A stretch of DNA of 64,000 nt from positions 62,001 to 126,000 of the forward strand of contig JBFWNV010000001.1 of NCBI GenBank assembly GCA_050250875.1, written 5' to 3'. Under the pieces are notes generated by a model. It searched no databases, was not told where the DNA came from, and saw only the letters and a program-made list of their open reading frames with translations. The stretch comes from CAWAYR01 sp050250875. GTDB lineage: Bacteria > Acidobacteriota > Vicinamibacteria > Vicinamibacterales > UBA2999. Shown piece after piece: positions 15,966-24,361 of the stretch. A program made the position numbers and the translations under genes. Within the stretch, counting starts at the first letter, position 1. Every line of letters starts with the position of its first letter.

Positions 15966-17678
15966 GTGATACCCGATCGCACGCCTCTCCTCCGCATGCA
16001 GGCCGCCGTCGACAGCGCGGCGCTCACCCGTCACCTCGACTGGTTCGCCACCGTGGATCGCGACACCGGGGGCGAGGGCGAGGACCGCGCCGCCGAGTAT
16101 CTCGCCGCCGAGCTTCGCGCCGCGGGTCTGCCGGTGACCGTGCACGAGTTCGACGCGTTTCTCAGCTACCCGCGCGATGCCGGTTTCCGCACCGTGTCCC
16201 CCGCCGTGCAGGACCACCGCTGTGTAACCCATTCGTTCGTCCGTTCGACCGGGCCGGACGGGCTGACCGCGGAGCTGGTGCCGGTCGGCGGCGGCGACTT
16301 CTCGGCCGCGCGCGGCCGGATCGCCCTCGTGGACGGTCTGGCCACGCCGGTGACGATCCTCCAGGCCAGTCAGGCGGGCTGTGCCGGCATCGTCTTCGCC
16401 AACGAGGATCGCTTCATCCACAACATGATCGGCACGACCATCTGGGGCACGCCGTCACTCGACCAGGTCGATCGACTGCCCTCGGTGGCGGCCGTGTCGG
16501 TGGACGTGGAGTCGGGGCGTGCGCTGAAGGCGCTGCTGGCCGGCGGGACGCCGGTGACGGCCACGATGACCACCCGCCTCGACACCGGGTGGTACCGGTC
16601 GAAGCTGCCCGAGGTGCGCGTTCCAGGCACGCGTGAGCCCGACCGGTTCGTCCTCGTCGGCGGGCACTACTGCGCCTGGCACGAGGGCGTGACCGACAAC
16701 GCCACCGGCGACGCCTGCATCGTGGAGATGGCCAAGCTGCTGTGGAAGGAGCGCGCGCATCTGGAGCGATCGGTGCGGCTGTGCTGGTGGCCGGGCCATT
16801 CGCACGGCCGCTACAGCGGCTCGACGTGGTACGCCGACACGTTCTTCACGGAGCTGGCCGAGGGCGGTCTCGCCTACTACAACATCGACTCACCGGGCGT
16901 GAAGGGCGCCACCGTCTACTACTGCCGCAACACCGTCGCCGAGTTCGACACCTACTGCCGGTCGGTGATCGCCACGGTCACCGGCCAGAAGGACGCGCCG
17001 GTGTTCCGTCCAGCCCGCGCCGCCGACCAGTCGTTCCTGGCCAGCGGCATGCCGTCGTTCTCCGCCTATCCGTTCCTGGCCGACGGACATCCCGACAAAC
17101 GGCCGTGGACCGGCGGGTGCGGCAACGCCTGGTGGTGGCACACCGAGCACGACACGCGCGACAAGGCCGACGTCGGCATCCTCGCGACCGACGTGAAGGT
17201 GGGCCTCGAGGCGGTCTGGGGATTGGCCACGGGAGCCTACCTGCCCCTCGACTACCGGGCCACGTTGAAGGAGTTGCTCGACGCGCTGGCCGGTTTCCGG
17301 GCGGCCGCGCCGGCGGTCGATTTCTCGGCGCTCGCCGCCGACACCGACGCCCTGGCCGAGGCCCTGGATCGATTCCAGCGCCGTCGCGGCACCTCGCGCG
17401 CCGACGCGCCGGCGTGGAACGCCACGGCGATTCGGCTGGGGCGGATCCTCAACCCGGTGATGTACACCCGCGGCGGACGCTTCCAGCACGACCCGGCCGA
17501 GTGGTCGCCGATCATGCGCGCGACGAAGCGCTTCACGCTGCCTGGCCTGAACCGCGCCGAGGGGCTGGCGGCGCTCGAGGGGCGGCCCGAGGCGGGGTTC
17601 CTGCGGGCGCAGCTGGTACGCGAGGTGAATCGCGCGCGCACGGCCGTGCGGCAGGCGCTCAGGGAAGTGGGCGCCTGA
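15966..17678 (+). CDS. M28-type zinc peptidase-like protein with PA domain
   Basis: This 570-aa protein has an M28-like layout: N-terminal half of the peptidase domain, an inserted PA-like domain (GRIALVDGLATPVTILQASQAG, key residues A...GCAGIVFAN), then VLVGGHYCAWHEGVTDNATGD with the first metal ligands. A later YYNIDSPG and WWWHTEHDTRDK supply Asp and His. The segment that normally carries the catalytic/bridging Glu-Glu pair reads WWPGHSHGRYSGSTWYAD instead, so activity may differ from classical aminopeptidases. No signal peptide is seen, suggesting a cytoplasmic protein. A C-terminal helical extension (~150 aa) is present. Confidence 0.8.
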   Translation: MIPDRTPLLRMQAAVDSAALTRHLDWFATVDRDTGGEGEDRAAEYLAAELRAAGLPVTVHEFDAFLSYPRDAGFRTVSPAVQDHRCVTHSFVRSTGPDGLTAELVPVGGGDFSAARGRIALVDGLATPVTILQASQAGCAGIVFANEDRFIHNMIGTTIWGTPSLDQVDRLPSVAAVSVDVESGRALKALLAGGTPVTATMTTRLDTGWYRSKLPEVRVPGTREPDRFVLVGGHYCAWHEGVTDNATGDACIVEMAKLLWKERAHLERSVRLCWWPGHSHGRYSGSTWYADTFFTELAEGGLAYYNIDSPGVKGATVYYCRNTVAEFDTYCRSVIATVTGQKDAPVFRPARAADQSFLASGMPSFSAYPFLADGHPDKRPWTGGCGNAWWWHTEHDTRDKADVGILATDVKVGLEAVWGLATGAYLPLDYRATLKELLDALAGFRAAAPAVDFSALAADTDALAEALDRFQRRRGTSRADAPAWNATAIRLGRILNPVMYTRGGRFQHDPAEWSPIMRATKRFTLPGLNRAEGLAALEGRPEAGFLRAQLVREVNRARTAVRQALREVGA

Positions 17679-17996
17679 GCCCGACCAGTCCGACCAGTGC
17701 ACGGTACCGGCCGTAGCACTTCGTGGGATGCGGGATGCGACGCGCGGGGCGTCTCCGGGGAGACGCCGGGCGGGAGGCGCGAAGTTTTCTCGCCGACTGG
17801 TGTCGATTGCGCTTGACAGGTTTCTGACGTCTGGCCCGGGCGAATCCAGGGTGTCGCACCAACAGGTCTGCCCGTCGCTGACGTTGCCGCCTGGTCGGCG
17901 ATCGCGCGGCCCATCGACTCGAATCGCGTCGCGACCGCCGGTCGCCTCGCTGGCGCCAATCTGACGCGGCAGATTCTGCGATGCGAGGATGGGCGC
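17679..17996. other. Non-coding gap of about 320 bases
   Basis: No convincing gene is seen between the M28-type peptidase gene and the DUF222-HNH gene. The one open frame (17728-17964, +) encodes a low-complexity Arg/Ser/Pro-rich product without a ribosome-binding site. The stretch holds a hairpin at 17748-17767 and a TTGACA hexamer at 17813 that lacks a matching -10 box. Confidence 0.6.
17748..17767 (+). terminator. Terminator-like hairpin downstream of the M28-type gene
   Basis: GGCGTCTCC (17748-17756) and GGAGACGCC (17759-17767) form a perfect 9-bp stem with a two-base loop (or 8 bp with a GGGG-type loop), 70 bases after the peptidase stop codon. A TTTT run follows only at 17785-17788, further away than in a standard intrinsic terminator, so this is a weak candidate. 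Confidence 0.35.
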
Positions 17997-19298
17997 ATGA
18001 CCACGACCGCCCTCGTCCCATTCGCCTCGGCACGACCTCCCGTTGCACCGGTACGGCCGTCCGAGTCCAGCATCGATCTCGGCGAGCGCATCGCGGCGTT
18101 GGCCGCGCAGCTGCATGCCGCCACCTACGAGCTTCTGGTGATGCTGCGGCAGTTCGATGCCACCACCGGCTGGCACGGGGAGTTCGCGACCAGTGCCCAT
18201 TGGCTGCACTGGCGTACGGGGATCTCGCTGGGGGCGGCTCGCGAGAAGCTGCGGGTCGCCCGCGCGCTGGCCGACCTGCCGCGCATCAGCGCGGTGATGG
18301 CCCGCGGGGCGATCTCGTATGCCAAGGTGCGGGCGCTGACCCGAGTCGCCCGGCCCGACACCGAGGCGTCGCTGCTCGATTTCGCCCAGGCTGCCACCGC
18401 CGCGCAGGTCGAGCGGTTCGTCGGCGCCTGGCGGCGCGTGGACCGGGCGACGGCGGCGCAGTCCCTGGAGCTGCGTCATCAGCATCGCGAGCTGTCCACG
18501 TGGGTGGACGACGACGGGATGCTGGTCATCCGCGCGCGCCTGGCACCGGAAGCGGGTGCCGTGGTGCAGCGCGCGCTGCAGGCCGCGGTCGATCGCCTGT
18601 GGGACGAACAGCGGGCCATGCCGGAGGCCGACACGCTCCGGGGCGAGGTGACGCCGTCGCAGCGTCGGGCCGACGCATTGGTACTGCTGGCCGAGGCGGC
18701 GCTCATCTCGGACCTCACGCGCGGGACGACGGCCGATCGGTATCAGGTGATCCTGCACGTCGCACACGAGGGTGTGGCGGCCGGGGAAGGTGGGGCAGCC
18801 GCCGTCGAGATGGACCAGGGCCTGGTGGACGTCTCCGCGGAGACGTCGCGACGGCTCTGCTGCGACGCCTCCGTCGTGGCGACGCGCCTCGGCGGGGACG
18901 GCGCCGTGCTCGACATCGGGCGCAAGTCCCGCTCGGTGCCGCCGGCGATCCGCCGGGCGCTGCAGACTCGCGACCAACACTGCCAGTTCCCCGGCTGCAC
19001 GTCGCGGATCTGCGACGCGCACCATGTGGAGCATTGGATCGATGGCGGCATTACCAGCCTCGAGAATCTCGTGCTGCTGTGCCGTCGCCATCACCGCCGG
19101 GTGCACGAGGGCGGCTATGCCCTGGCGCGAGGCGACGACGGGGCGATCACGGTGTGGCGGCCAGACGGCGTCGAGCTGGATCCGGCCCCGGCGATGCCAC
19201 CGCCGCCGACCTTGGTGTGGGAGACCGACCGCCTTCCAGTGGGCGACGGCGCGCCGTTCGACTTGGGCTACGCGATCGAAATGCTCTACGTGCCGTGA
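17997..19298 (+). CDS. DUF222-HNH endonuclease
   Basis: The 433-aa product has an N-terminal helical DUF222 region (residues ~25-290; LRQFDATTGWHGEFATSAHWL and LGAAREKLRVARAL are characteristic) and a C-terminal HNH nuclease domain: CQFPGCTSR, DAHHVEHWIDGG, LENLVLLCRRHHRRVHEGG. The two cysteines and the HH/N/H residues of the metal-binding fold are all present. This architecture is abundant in Actinobacteria, often in many copies per genome, and is less expected here; it may have been acquired by transfer (inference). Cellular role is unknown. Confidence 0.87.
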   Translation: MTTTALVPFASARPPVAPVRPSESSIDLGERIAALAAQLHAATYELLVMLRQFDATTGWHGEFATSAHWLHWRTGISLGAAREKLRVARALADLPRISAVMARGAISYAKVRALTRVARPDTEASLLDFAQAATAAQVERFVGAWRRVDRATAAQSLELRHQHRELSTWVDDDGMLVIRARLAPEAGAVVQRALQAAVDRLWDEQRAMPEADTLRGEVTPSQRRADALVLLAEAALISDLTRGTTADRYQVILHVAHEGVAAGEGGAAAVEMDQGLVDVSAETSRRLCCDASVVATRLGGDGAVLDIGRKSRSVPPAIRRALQTRDQHCQFPGCTSRICDAHHVEHWIDGGITSLENLVLLCRRHHRRVHEGGYALARGDDGAITVWRPDGVELDPAPAMPPPPTLVWETDRLPVGDGAPFDLGYAIEMLYVP

Positions 19299-19310
19299 GC
19301 CGTCCACGCA

Positions 19311-19340
19311 GGCACCGGCCGGGCACGAACTGAAGCCGGT
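19311..19340. terminator. Possible terminator stem between convergent genes
   Basis: ACCGGC at 19314-19319 pairs with GCCGGT at 19335-19340 in the 50-base gap between the DUF222-HNH gene and the end of the VWA operon; flanking GGC/GCC can extend the stem with a bulge. There is no T tract. Position is the main support. Confidence 0.25.
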
Positions 19341-19348
19341 CTGCCCAA

Positions 19349-20422
19349 TCAGGCCAGCACGCGGGTGACGACGGCCAGCGCCAGCGCCGTGAACGCCGCC
19401 TGCAGCCACAGCTCGGTGGCGCCGCGCATGAACACCAGGCCGAGGCCGGCAAGGGCGACGGCGGCGGCCAGCAGCCGCGGGTAGAACTCCACCACCATCG
19501 GCTCGGCGGGCTTGGGCGGCGCCAGTCGGCGTCCCGCGTCGACAATGGCGTTGGCGATGTCGCGGTCGGCGTCGCGGTCGAGCTCGAAGTACTGCCCGCC
19601 GGCGCTGTCGGCGATGCGCATCAGAGACGCGCGGTTCAGCCGCGAGATCGCGTGCGGCGCCGGTTCCTCGGTCGGCGCCACCTCCACCGCCGGCAGCCAG
19701 TCGCCGGCCAGCGTGCCGACGCCGACGACGAAGATCGGCACGCGCGCGTCGCGGGCCCGGTCGATCGACTTGGCCACCTGCCCGCTCCACGCCTCGCCGT
19801 CCGAGAGCATCACGAACACCTGGGCATTGGGCGACGGGCCGTGCAGCTCTTCGTCCTTGTCGAGGATCCGCAGGCCCCACGCCACCGCCTGTTCGAGATC
19901 GGTGTTCCAGGTGGTGTCGTCCTCGAGCCGGAACGGCGGCCGCGCTCCCAGGTGGTCGAGGAAGAAGAACACCGTGTTCGGATCGCGGGTCAACCGGATC
20001 TGCGGCGTGGCGATGTGCGCGAAGGCGGCCAGCGCCATGCGGTCGTCGTCCCAGCGGAGCGCATCGCCGAAGCGGCGCAGGAAGGTCATGGCGCGCGCCC
20101 ACCGCCCGCCGGCCACGTCCTGGACGTGCATCGAGGCCGAGGCATCGGCCAGCACCACCACGTCCACGCCGGCGCGGCCCAGGGCCGTGGCGGTGCCGCG
20201 GGGACGCGCCACCGCAGCGAGCAGGCACGCCGCCGCGGCCACCAGGCACAGCCACGCCGGCAGGGCGCCCAGCCGGCCGTGCCGTTCGCGCCAGGGCACC
20301 GAGCGGGCGGCGCGCAGCGCCCGCGCCTCGCGCCATCGCCCCACCGCCCGCCACGCCCACAACGCGGTCAGGGCCGCCGGCACGGCGAGCAGCCACAGGG
20401 CGCCGGGCGCGGCATACGTCAT
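19349..20422 (-). CDS. VWA-domain membrane protein (BatA/BatB-like)
   Basis: The 357-aa protein has two N-terminal membrane segments (LWLLAVPAALTALWAW; WLCLVAAAACLLAAVA), a von Willebrand A domain (residues ~85-290) with the MIDAS motif DASASM and later TTWNTDLEQA, LSDGEAWSG and VGVGTLAG, and a C-terminal pair of hydrophobic stretches. This is the BatA/BatB layout from MoxR-linked operons. It is the last gene of a six-gene operon whose stop-start spacings are all within about 12 bases or overlapping. Substrate or client protein is unknown. Confidence 0.85.
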   Translation of the reverse strand: MTYAAPGALWLLAVPAALTALWAWRAVGRWREARALRAARSVPWRERHGRLGALPAWLCLVAAAACLLAAVARPRGTATALGRAGVDVVVLADASASMHVQDVAGGRWARAMTFLRRFGDALRWDDDRMALAAFAHIATPQIRLTRDPNTVFFFLDHLGARPPFRLEDDTTWNTDLEQAVAWGLRILDKDEELHGPSPNAQVFVMLSDGEAWSGQVAKSIDRARDARVPIFVVGVGTLAGDWLPAVEVAPTEEPAPHAISRLNRASLMRIADSAGGQYFELDRDADRDIANAIVDAGRRLAPPKPAEPMVVEFYPRLLAAAVALAGLGLVFMRGATELWLQAAFTALALAVVTRVLA

Positions 20423-20429
20423 CGCCGCT

Positions 20430-21113
20430 TCACCCCTTGCGCTTGATGGTGGTGCCCGGAGTGGGCTCGGGCTGGGCCTCGCGGTCGCCGAAGTCCATCG
20501 GCGCGATCGTCTCGAAGTCCTCGGCCTTCACTTCGGGAGGCGGCGTGCCTGGCATCCCGTGCACCGACCGCGCCGGCGACGGGTCTTCGACGCCGGGCGT
20601 CGGCGGTGCGGGCCGGCCGCGCGCCGCCGGCCGGGTGCGGGCGACGGCGTCGCGCGCCCGGGCGACGAACTCGTAATTCCAGGCGGCATCGGGATGGCCG
20701 GAGGCCGCCTTGAGCAGCGCGTCGTAGGCCTCGATCACCGGATCGAGCCGCGCCGCCGCCTCGGCCCCGACGCCGCCCCCCTGCCGGGCCAACCGGTAGG
20801 CGGCATTGGCGGCCATGAACATCACCGCCGGGTCGGGGTCGCCGCCGCGCGTCCGCACCAGGTCGTCGAAGCGGCGCTGCCAATAGTCGTGGGTGGCCTG
20901 CAGGTGCGGGCCGGGATCGTCGCCGCGCCACGCCGCCGGCAGCCAGCGCGCCCACGCCGACGGCGCGGGCGGCGGCACGACGCCGGCCTCCAGCGCGGCC
21001 ACGGCGCGCCAGGCGTCGGCGGTCGCGTCGGCGCGCGCGGCCTCGCGCCACGTCCACAGCCCGGCGCCGGCCAGGACCAGGGCCAGCACCACGCGTCCCA
21101 TCACGGTGGTCAT
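20430..21113 (-). CDS. Hypothetical membrane-anchored protein of the MoxR/VWA operon
   Basis: This 227-aa protein starts with one hydrophobic segment (VMGRVVLALVLAGAGLW) and continues as a Gln/Ala-rich, probably helical periplasmic domain, ending in a Pro-rich tail (PTPGVEDPS, PEPTPGTTIKRKG). It sits where BatC-like TPR proteins occur, but I cannot identify TPR motifs. The ATG at 21113 follows GAGGA with seven-base spacing, the Shine-Dalgarno overlapping the stop codon of the preceding VWA gene. Confidence 0.75.
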   Translation of the reverse strand: MTTVMGRVVLALVLAGAGLWTWREAARADATADAWRAVAALEAGVVPPPAPSAWARWLPAAWRGDDPGPHLQATHDYWQRRFDDLVRTRGGDPDPAVMFMAANAAYRLARQGGGVGAEAAARLDPVIEAYDALLKAASGHPDAAWNYEFVARARDAVARTRPAARGRPAPPTPGVEDPSPARSVHGMPGTPPPEVKAEDFETIAPMDFGDREAQPEPTPGTTIKRKG

Positions 21114-21123
21114 CGTCGTGTCC

Positions 21124-22221
21124 TCATGGGTAGCTCGCAAAGATCGGCACGGCCAGACGCAGCGCCGCGGCCAGCAGCCAGCAGCCGGCGGCCCCGAGCG
21201 CCCAGAGCGCGAAGCGGGGCTGCCGGCTCGAGTACTGTGTCACCTGGATCGCGCCCACCGCGGCGCGGTCGATGTCGCTGACGGCGGCGAGCAGGGTCTG
21301 CTCGTCGCGGGCCACGTAGTAGCGGCCGCCGGTCTTCTCCACCGCCGCCTGCCACTGCGCGTCGGGGATGCCTTCGCCGAAGGCCTTCTGGTAGTTGGTG
21401 CGCACGAAATAGAGCGGGATGTGGTTGTCGACCGCCGCCTTGAGGATGTCGTCGAGGCTGCGGCCGTGGACCAGCGAGGTCGTGTCCTCGCCGTCGGTGA
21501 AGATCACCATCAGGTTGCCGGACGCCTCCAGGAACTGGAACGCCTTGAAGATCTCGATGCTCTGCTCGAGGGCGCTGGCGATCACGGTGCCCGGATCCGG
21601 GAACATCGAGTACTCGATCGGATCGCCGATGAGCGAGATGCTGAGGAGCAGGTTGTCGTAGTCGCTGGTGAACGGCGTGACCACGTAGGCACGATCGCCG
21701 AACTCGACCAGCGCCATCAGGTCGCGGTACTTGCTGGTGCGCCGCAGTTCGACGAAGCGCCTGGCCGCCGCCACGGTGGTGAAGAAGGCCGGCTCGGTGG
21801 CGGCCCGGGGATTGAGCGTGGCCGCCGTGAACGACGTCTGCATGCTGTCCGAGGCGTCGATCATCAGGGCGATGCGCCGGCCCGGATACGACACGGTCTG
21901 GCTGATCAGCGCCGTGTAGGGATCGGCCAGCGCCAGCAGGGCCAGGGGCAGGCCGGCGGCGGCCAGCGCCAGCGGCGTGTGGCGAACCCAGGCCAGACGC
22001 GAACCGCGCGCCGTCGCCAGCAGTGCCGGCACCGTGACCGCATCGCGATCGACGCGTCGGCCACGCAGCAGGCGCACCGCCAGGACGACCAGTGCCACAC
22101 CGGTCAGGACGGCCGCGGTCAGCAGCGGCACGTCGCGTGACGCGAACGACACGCCGCCGGCGATCGCCCGCCAGTCGGCGGCCAGGGCCGCGGCGACGTC
22201 CCGCAGCGGCGTCAGGTTCAT
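21124..22221 (-). CDS. VWA-domain membrane protein (BatA-like)
   Basis: A 365-aa protein with N-terminal membrane segments (VPLLTAAVLTGVALVVLAVRLL; TPLALAAAGLPLALLAL), a VWA domain whose MIDAS motif is DASDSM, followed by LMALVEFGDRAYVVTPFT and VIFTDGEDTTS, and a C-terminal hydrophobic anchor (FALWALGAAGCWLLAAALRL). It partners the second VWA gene downstream. Its ATG shares one base with the stop codon of the upstream gene (TGATG), indicating coupling. Confidence 0.85.
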   Translation of the reverse strand: MNLTPLRDVAAALAADWRAIAGGVSFASRDVPLLTAAVLTGVALVVLAVRLLRGRRVDRDAVTVPALLATARGSRLAWVRHTPLALAAAGLPLALLALADPYTALISQTVSYPGRRIALMIDASDSMQTSFTAATLNPRAATEPAFFTTVAAARRFVELRRTSKYRDLMALVEFGDRAYVVTPFTSDYDNLLLSISLIGDPIEYSMFPDPGTVIASALEQSIEIFKAFQFLEASGNLMVIFTDGEDTTSLVHGRSLDDILKAAVDNHIPLYFVRTNYQKAFGEGIPDAQWQAAVEKTGGRYYVARDEQTLLAAVSDIDRAAVGAIQVTQYSSRQPRFALWALGAAGCWLLAAALRLAVPIFASYP

Positions 22222-23441
22222 CACCGGTCCCCGGCGGCCAGGGGCGACGCCGGCTTCGCGGGTGGACCGAACGCCCACCGCCGCTCGCGCGCCAGCGTCT
22301 GAGCGGCGTCCCTGACCGAGCGGAGCGCGTCGAGCACCGCGCCGCTCTCGGCCGCCGCGCCGGTTCCGTACTCGGCGCGGGTCAGCGTGGCCAGGGCGTC
22401 GCGCAGCTGATCGAGCCTGGCCCGGGCGGTGGCCGCGCCCGCCGGCAGCGCGTCGACGACCCGGCCGACCGACGCGGCCGTGGCGCTGGCGGTGATCGCG
22501 GTCCGGCGGCGGCGCCATCCGCCGGTGGCCTCCAACCGCCCCTCGGGCACGGCAGCGCCGGCGCCGAGGGGCGCCTGGCGGATCTCCAGCCCGGCGGCGC
22601 TGGCGGCGACGATGCGAGCCGCCTGATGCGCCTGGCCGAGCGCGTCGGGGTCGAGATCCCCCAGCGGATGCCGATCGACGATCTCGCCGAGCCGGCGGGC
22701 CGCGGCCCGCAGCACCGCGGTCTCCGGCAGGCCGGCCGCGGCGACCGCTCGTCCGCCGCGCCACCGGCCCAGCAGCGCCGGCACCACGCTGGCCCCGGCG
22801 ATGAGCGCCAGCACGCCGAGCACCAGCGTAGCCACGCGCAGCGCCGAGGCGCGGAAGCGCAGGGCGTCGATGCGGCCGAGCGAGGCGTCACCGGCATCGC
22901 GGATATCGGTGGCGTCGGCCGGCACCTGCGAGACCACGCGGAAGACGAGCTGCGGCATCAGGTGGACCAGGTCGCGGCCGGCCAGCGCCGCCCCGGCGCC
23001 GACGCGGCTCTCCACCCGGTAGGGAATCGACAAAGGCGGCAGCTTGACGTCGCGGCCGATCACGTCGGCGTCGATGATGCGCAGCGCGTAGCGGTACTCG
23101 AAGACCCGGCGGTCGGCCGTGCGCAGGTCGGGCGGATGGCTGCCGCCGACGATCTCGAAGGGAGCCATCTGGATCGCCGCCACGGTCAGGCGCGACTCGT
23201 CCGGCACGGCCTTGAGATCGTCCCGCTCGAGCGCGGCGCAGGTGAGCGCCACCTCGACGACCTCGCCGAGGCGGATGGCGCCGCTGCTGCTGCGCCACCA
23301 GCACTGGAAGGGCGCGGCCTCGGACAGAACCGCGCCGGCGGCGGGCGGCTGGGCGGACGCGGTGGCCGCGAGTGCCAGCCAGATGGCGGTGACCCCTGTG
23401 GCAGCTCCGAAGGGCCGCCCGGCGCGGCGACGTCGCGTCAT
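22221..23441 (-). CDS. Hypothetical exported membrane protein of the MoxR/VWA operon
   Basis: The 406-aa product has a signal-like N-terminus (basic MTRRRRAGR, hydrophobic stretch, ATASAQPP cleavage region), a beta-rich domain (EAAPFQCWWRSSSGAIRLGEVVEVALTC, key residues CWWR), one central transmembrane segment (VATLVLGVLALIAGASVVPALLG) and a C-terminal helical cytoplasmic part. It occupies the place of the BatD-like or unnamed membrane gene of such operons, but I recognise no defined domain. Start ATG at 23441 overlaps the DUF58 stop by four bases. Confidence 0.75.
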   Translation of the reverse strand: MTRRRRAGRPFGAATGVTAIWLALAATASAQPPAAGAVLSEAAPFQCWWRSSSGAIRLGEVVEVALTCAALERDDLKAVPDESRLTVAAIQMAPFEIVGGSHPPDLRTADRRVFEYRYALRIIDADVIGRDVKLPPLSIPYRVESRVGAGAALAGRDLVHLMPQLVFRVVSQVPADATDIRDAGDASLGRIDALRFRASALRVATLVLGVLALIAGASVVPALLGRWRGGRAVAAAGLPETAVLRAAARRLGEIVDRHPLGDLDPDALGQAHQAARIVAASAAGLEIRQAPLGAGAAVPEGRLEATGGWRRRRTAITASATAASVGRVVDALPAGAATARARLDQLRDALATLTRAEYGTGAAAESGAVLDALRSVRDAAQTLARERRWAFGPPAKPASPLAAGDR

Positions 23442-24361
23442 CGCGTCACCCGCCGCAGCCGTCGCTCGGCGACGAACTCGGCCAGCGCCAGTTCGCTCTG
23501 CCGCTCGCCGGCGCCCAACACGACGACGTCGAGCTCGGCGTCGCGGCACGCCCGCGCGACCCGCGCCTGCCAGTCGGCCGCCTGGGCCGCCAGCTGGCGC
23601 CAGGTGCGCCGCGAGACGACCCGCGCGGCGCCGCCCTCGGCATCGTGCACGGTTACCCACCCCGCCGACAGGTCGGGCGTGGCGAACGCCCAGGCGCTGT
23701 CGACGAGCACGACGAAGACGTCGTGGGTCGCGTTGACGAGCGCCAGCTCGCCGACGACGTCGAGCGCGTCGTCGAACAGGAAGTCGGAGATGACCGGCAC
23801 GAGCGAGGTCGACCGCAGGCTGCCGGCCACGGCCGCGCTCACGCCGATGCCGGCGGCCACCGGCTCCATGCCGCGCCGCGTTTCGTAGGCCTCGAGACAG
23901 TGCACCACGTGGCCGCGGCCGGTGCGCGGCGCCACCCCGGCGACGGCGGCGAACCCGCGGTCGAACGTCAGCAGGCCGAACCGGTCCTGGAAGAACGCGG
24001 CCGACAGCCCGATCGTGGCCACGGCCCGCGCCACGACGGCCGCCACCGGCAGCCCGCCGGCGCCGCAGCGGGTCGACAGCGACGCGTCGGCCACCGCCAG
24101 CACCGTGGCCGTGCTCGGCTGGTCGAACTGCCGCACGACCAGCGGCGCGAAGTTGGTCAGCGACGACTGCGCCCAGTCGATCGCCGAGAAGCGGTCGCCG
24201 GCCTGCCAGTCGCGCAGCCCGACGAAGTCGAAACCGGTGCCGTCGGCGCGGCTGCGGTGGTCGCCGGTCACGCCGCTGGCCAGCCGGCGCAGGACCAGCA
24301 GCTCGATCTTGGTGATCTCGTTCAGATCGACGAGGCTGGTGACCGCCGGCGCGTGGGTCAT
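23438..24361 (-). CDS. DUF58 domain protein
   Basis: This 307-aa protein matches the DUF58 family that accompanies MoxR ATPases. The N-terminal conserved stretch is visible as GDHRSRADGTGFDFVGLRDWQAGDRFSAIDW, whose key residues are G-x-G-x-(D/E)F-x-LR-x-YxxGD-x-R-x-IDW. The rest is a VWA-like fold (TATVLAVADASLSTR with a DxSxS MIDAS-type motif, VPVISDFLFDD). Role: probably an adaptor recruiting MoxR to client VWA proteins, as inferred for the family. It overlaps both neighbours by four bases. Confidence 0.88.
   Translation of the reverse strand: MTHAPAVTSLVDLNEITKIELLVLRRLASGVTGDHRSRADGTGFDFVGLRDWQAGDRFSAIDWAQSSLTNFAPLVVRQFDQPSTATVLAVADASLSTRCGAGGLPVAAVVARAVATIGLSAAFFQDRFGLLTFDRGFAAVAGVAPRTGRGHVVHCLEAYETRRGMEPVAAGIGVSAAVAGSLRSTSLVPVISDFLFDDALDVVGELALVNATHDVFVVLVDSAWAFATPDLSAGWVTVHDAEGGAARVVSRRTWRQLAAQAADWQARVARACRDAELDVVVLGAGERQSELALAEFVAERRLRRVTR

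Noticed and set aside
17813..17818. TTGACA upstream of the DUF222-HNH gene
   Set aside because: No -10-like hexamer at 16-18 bases downstream.
17728..17964. 78-codon ORF
   Set aside because: No ribosome-binding site, Arg/Ser/Pro-rich, overlaps a hairpin.
16890..20396. A 1168-codon minus-strand frame
   Set aside because: Out-of-frame shadow of the peptidase, DUF222-HNH and VWA genes; no coherent domain.
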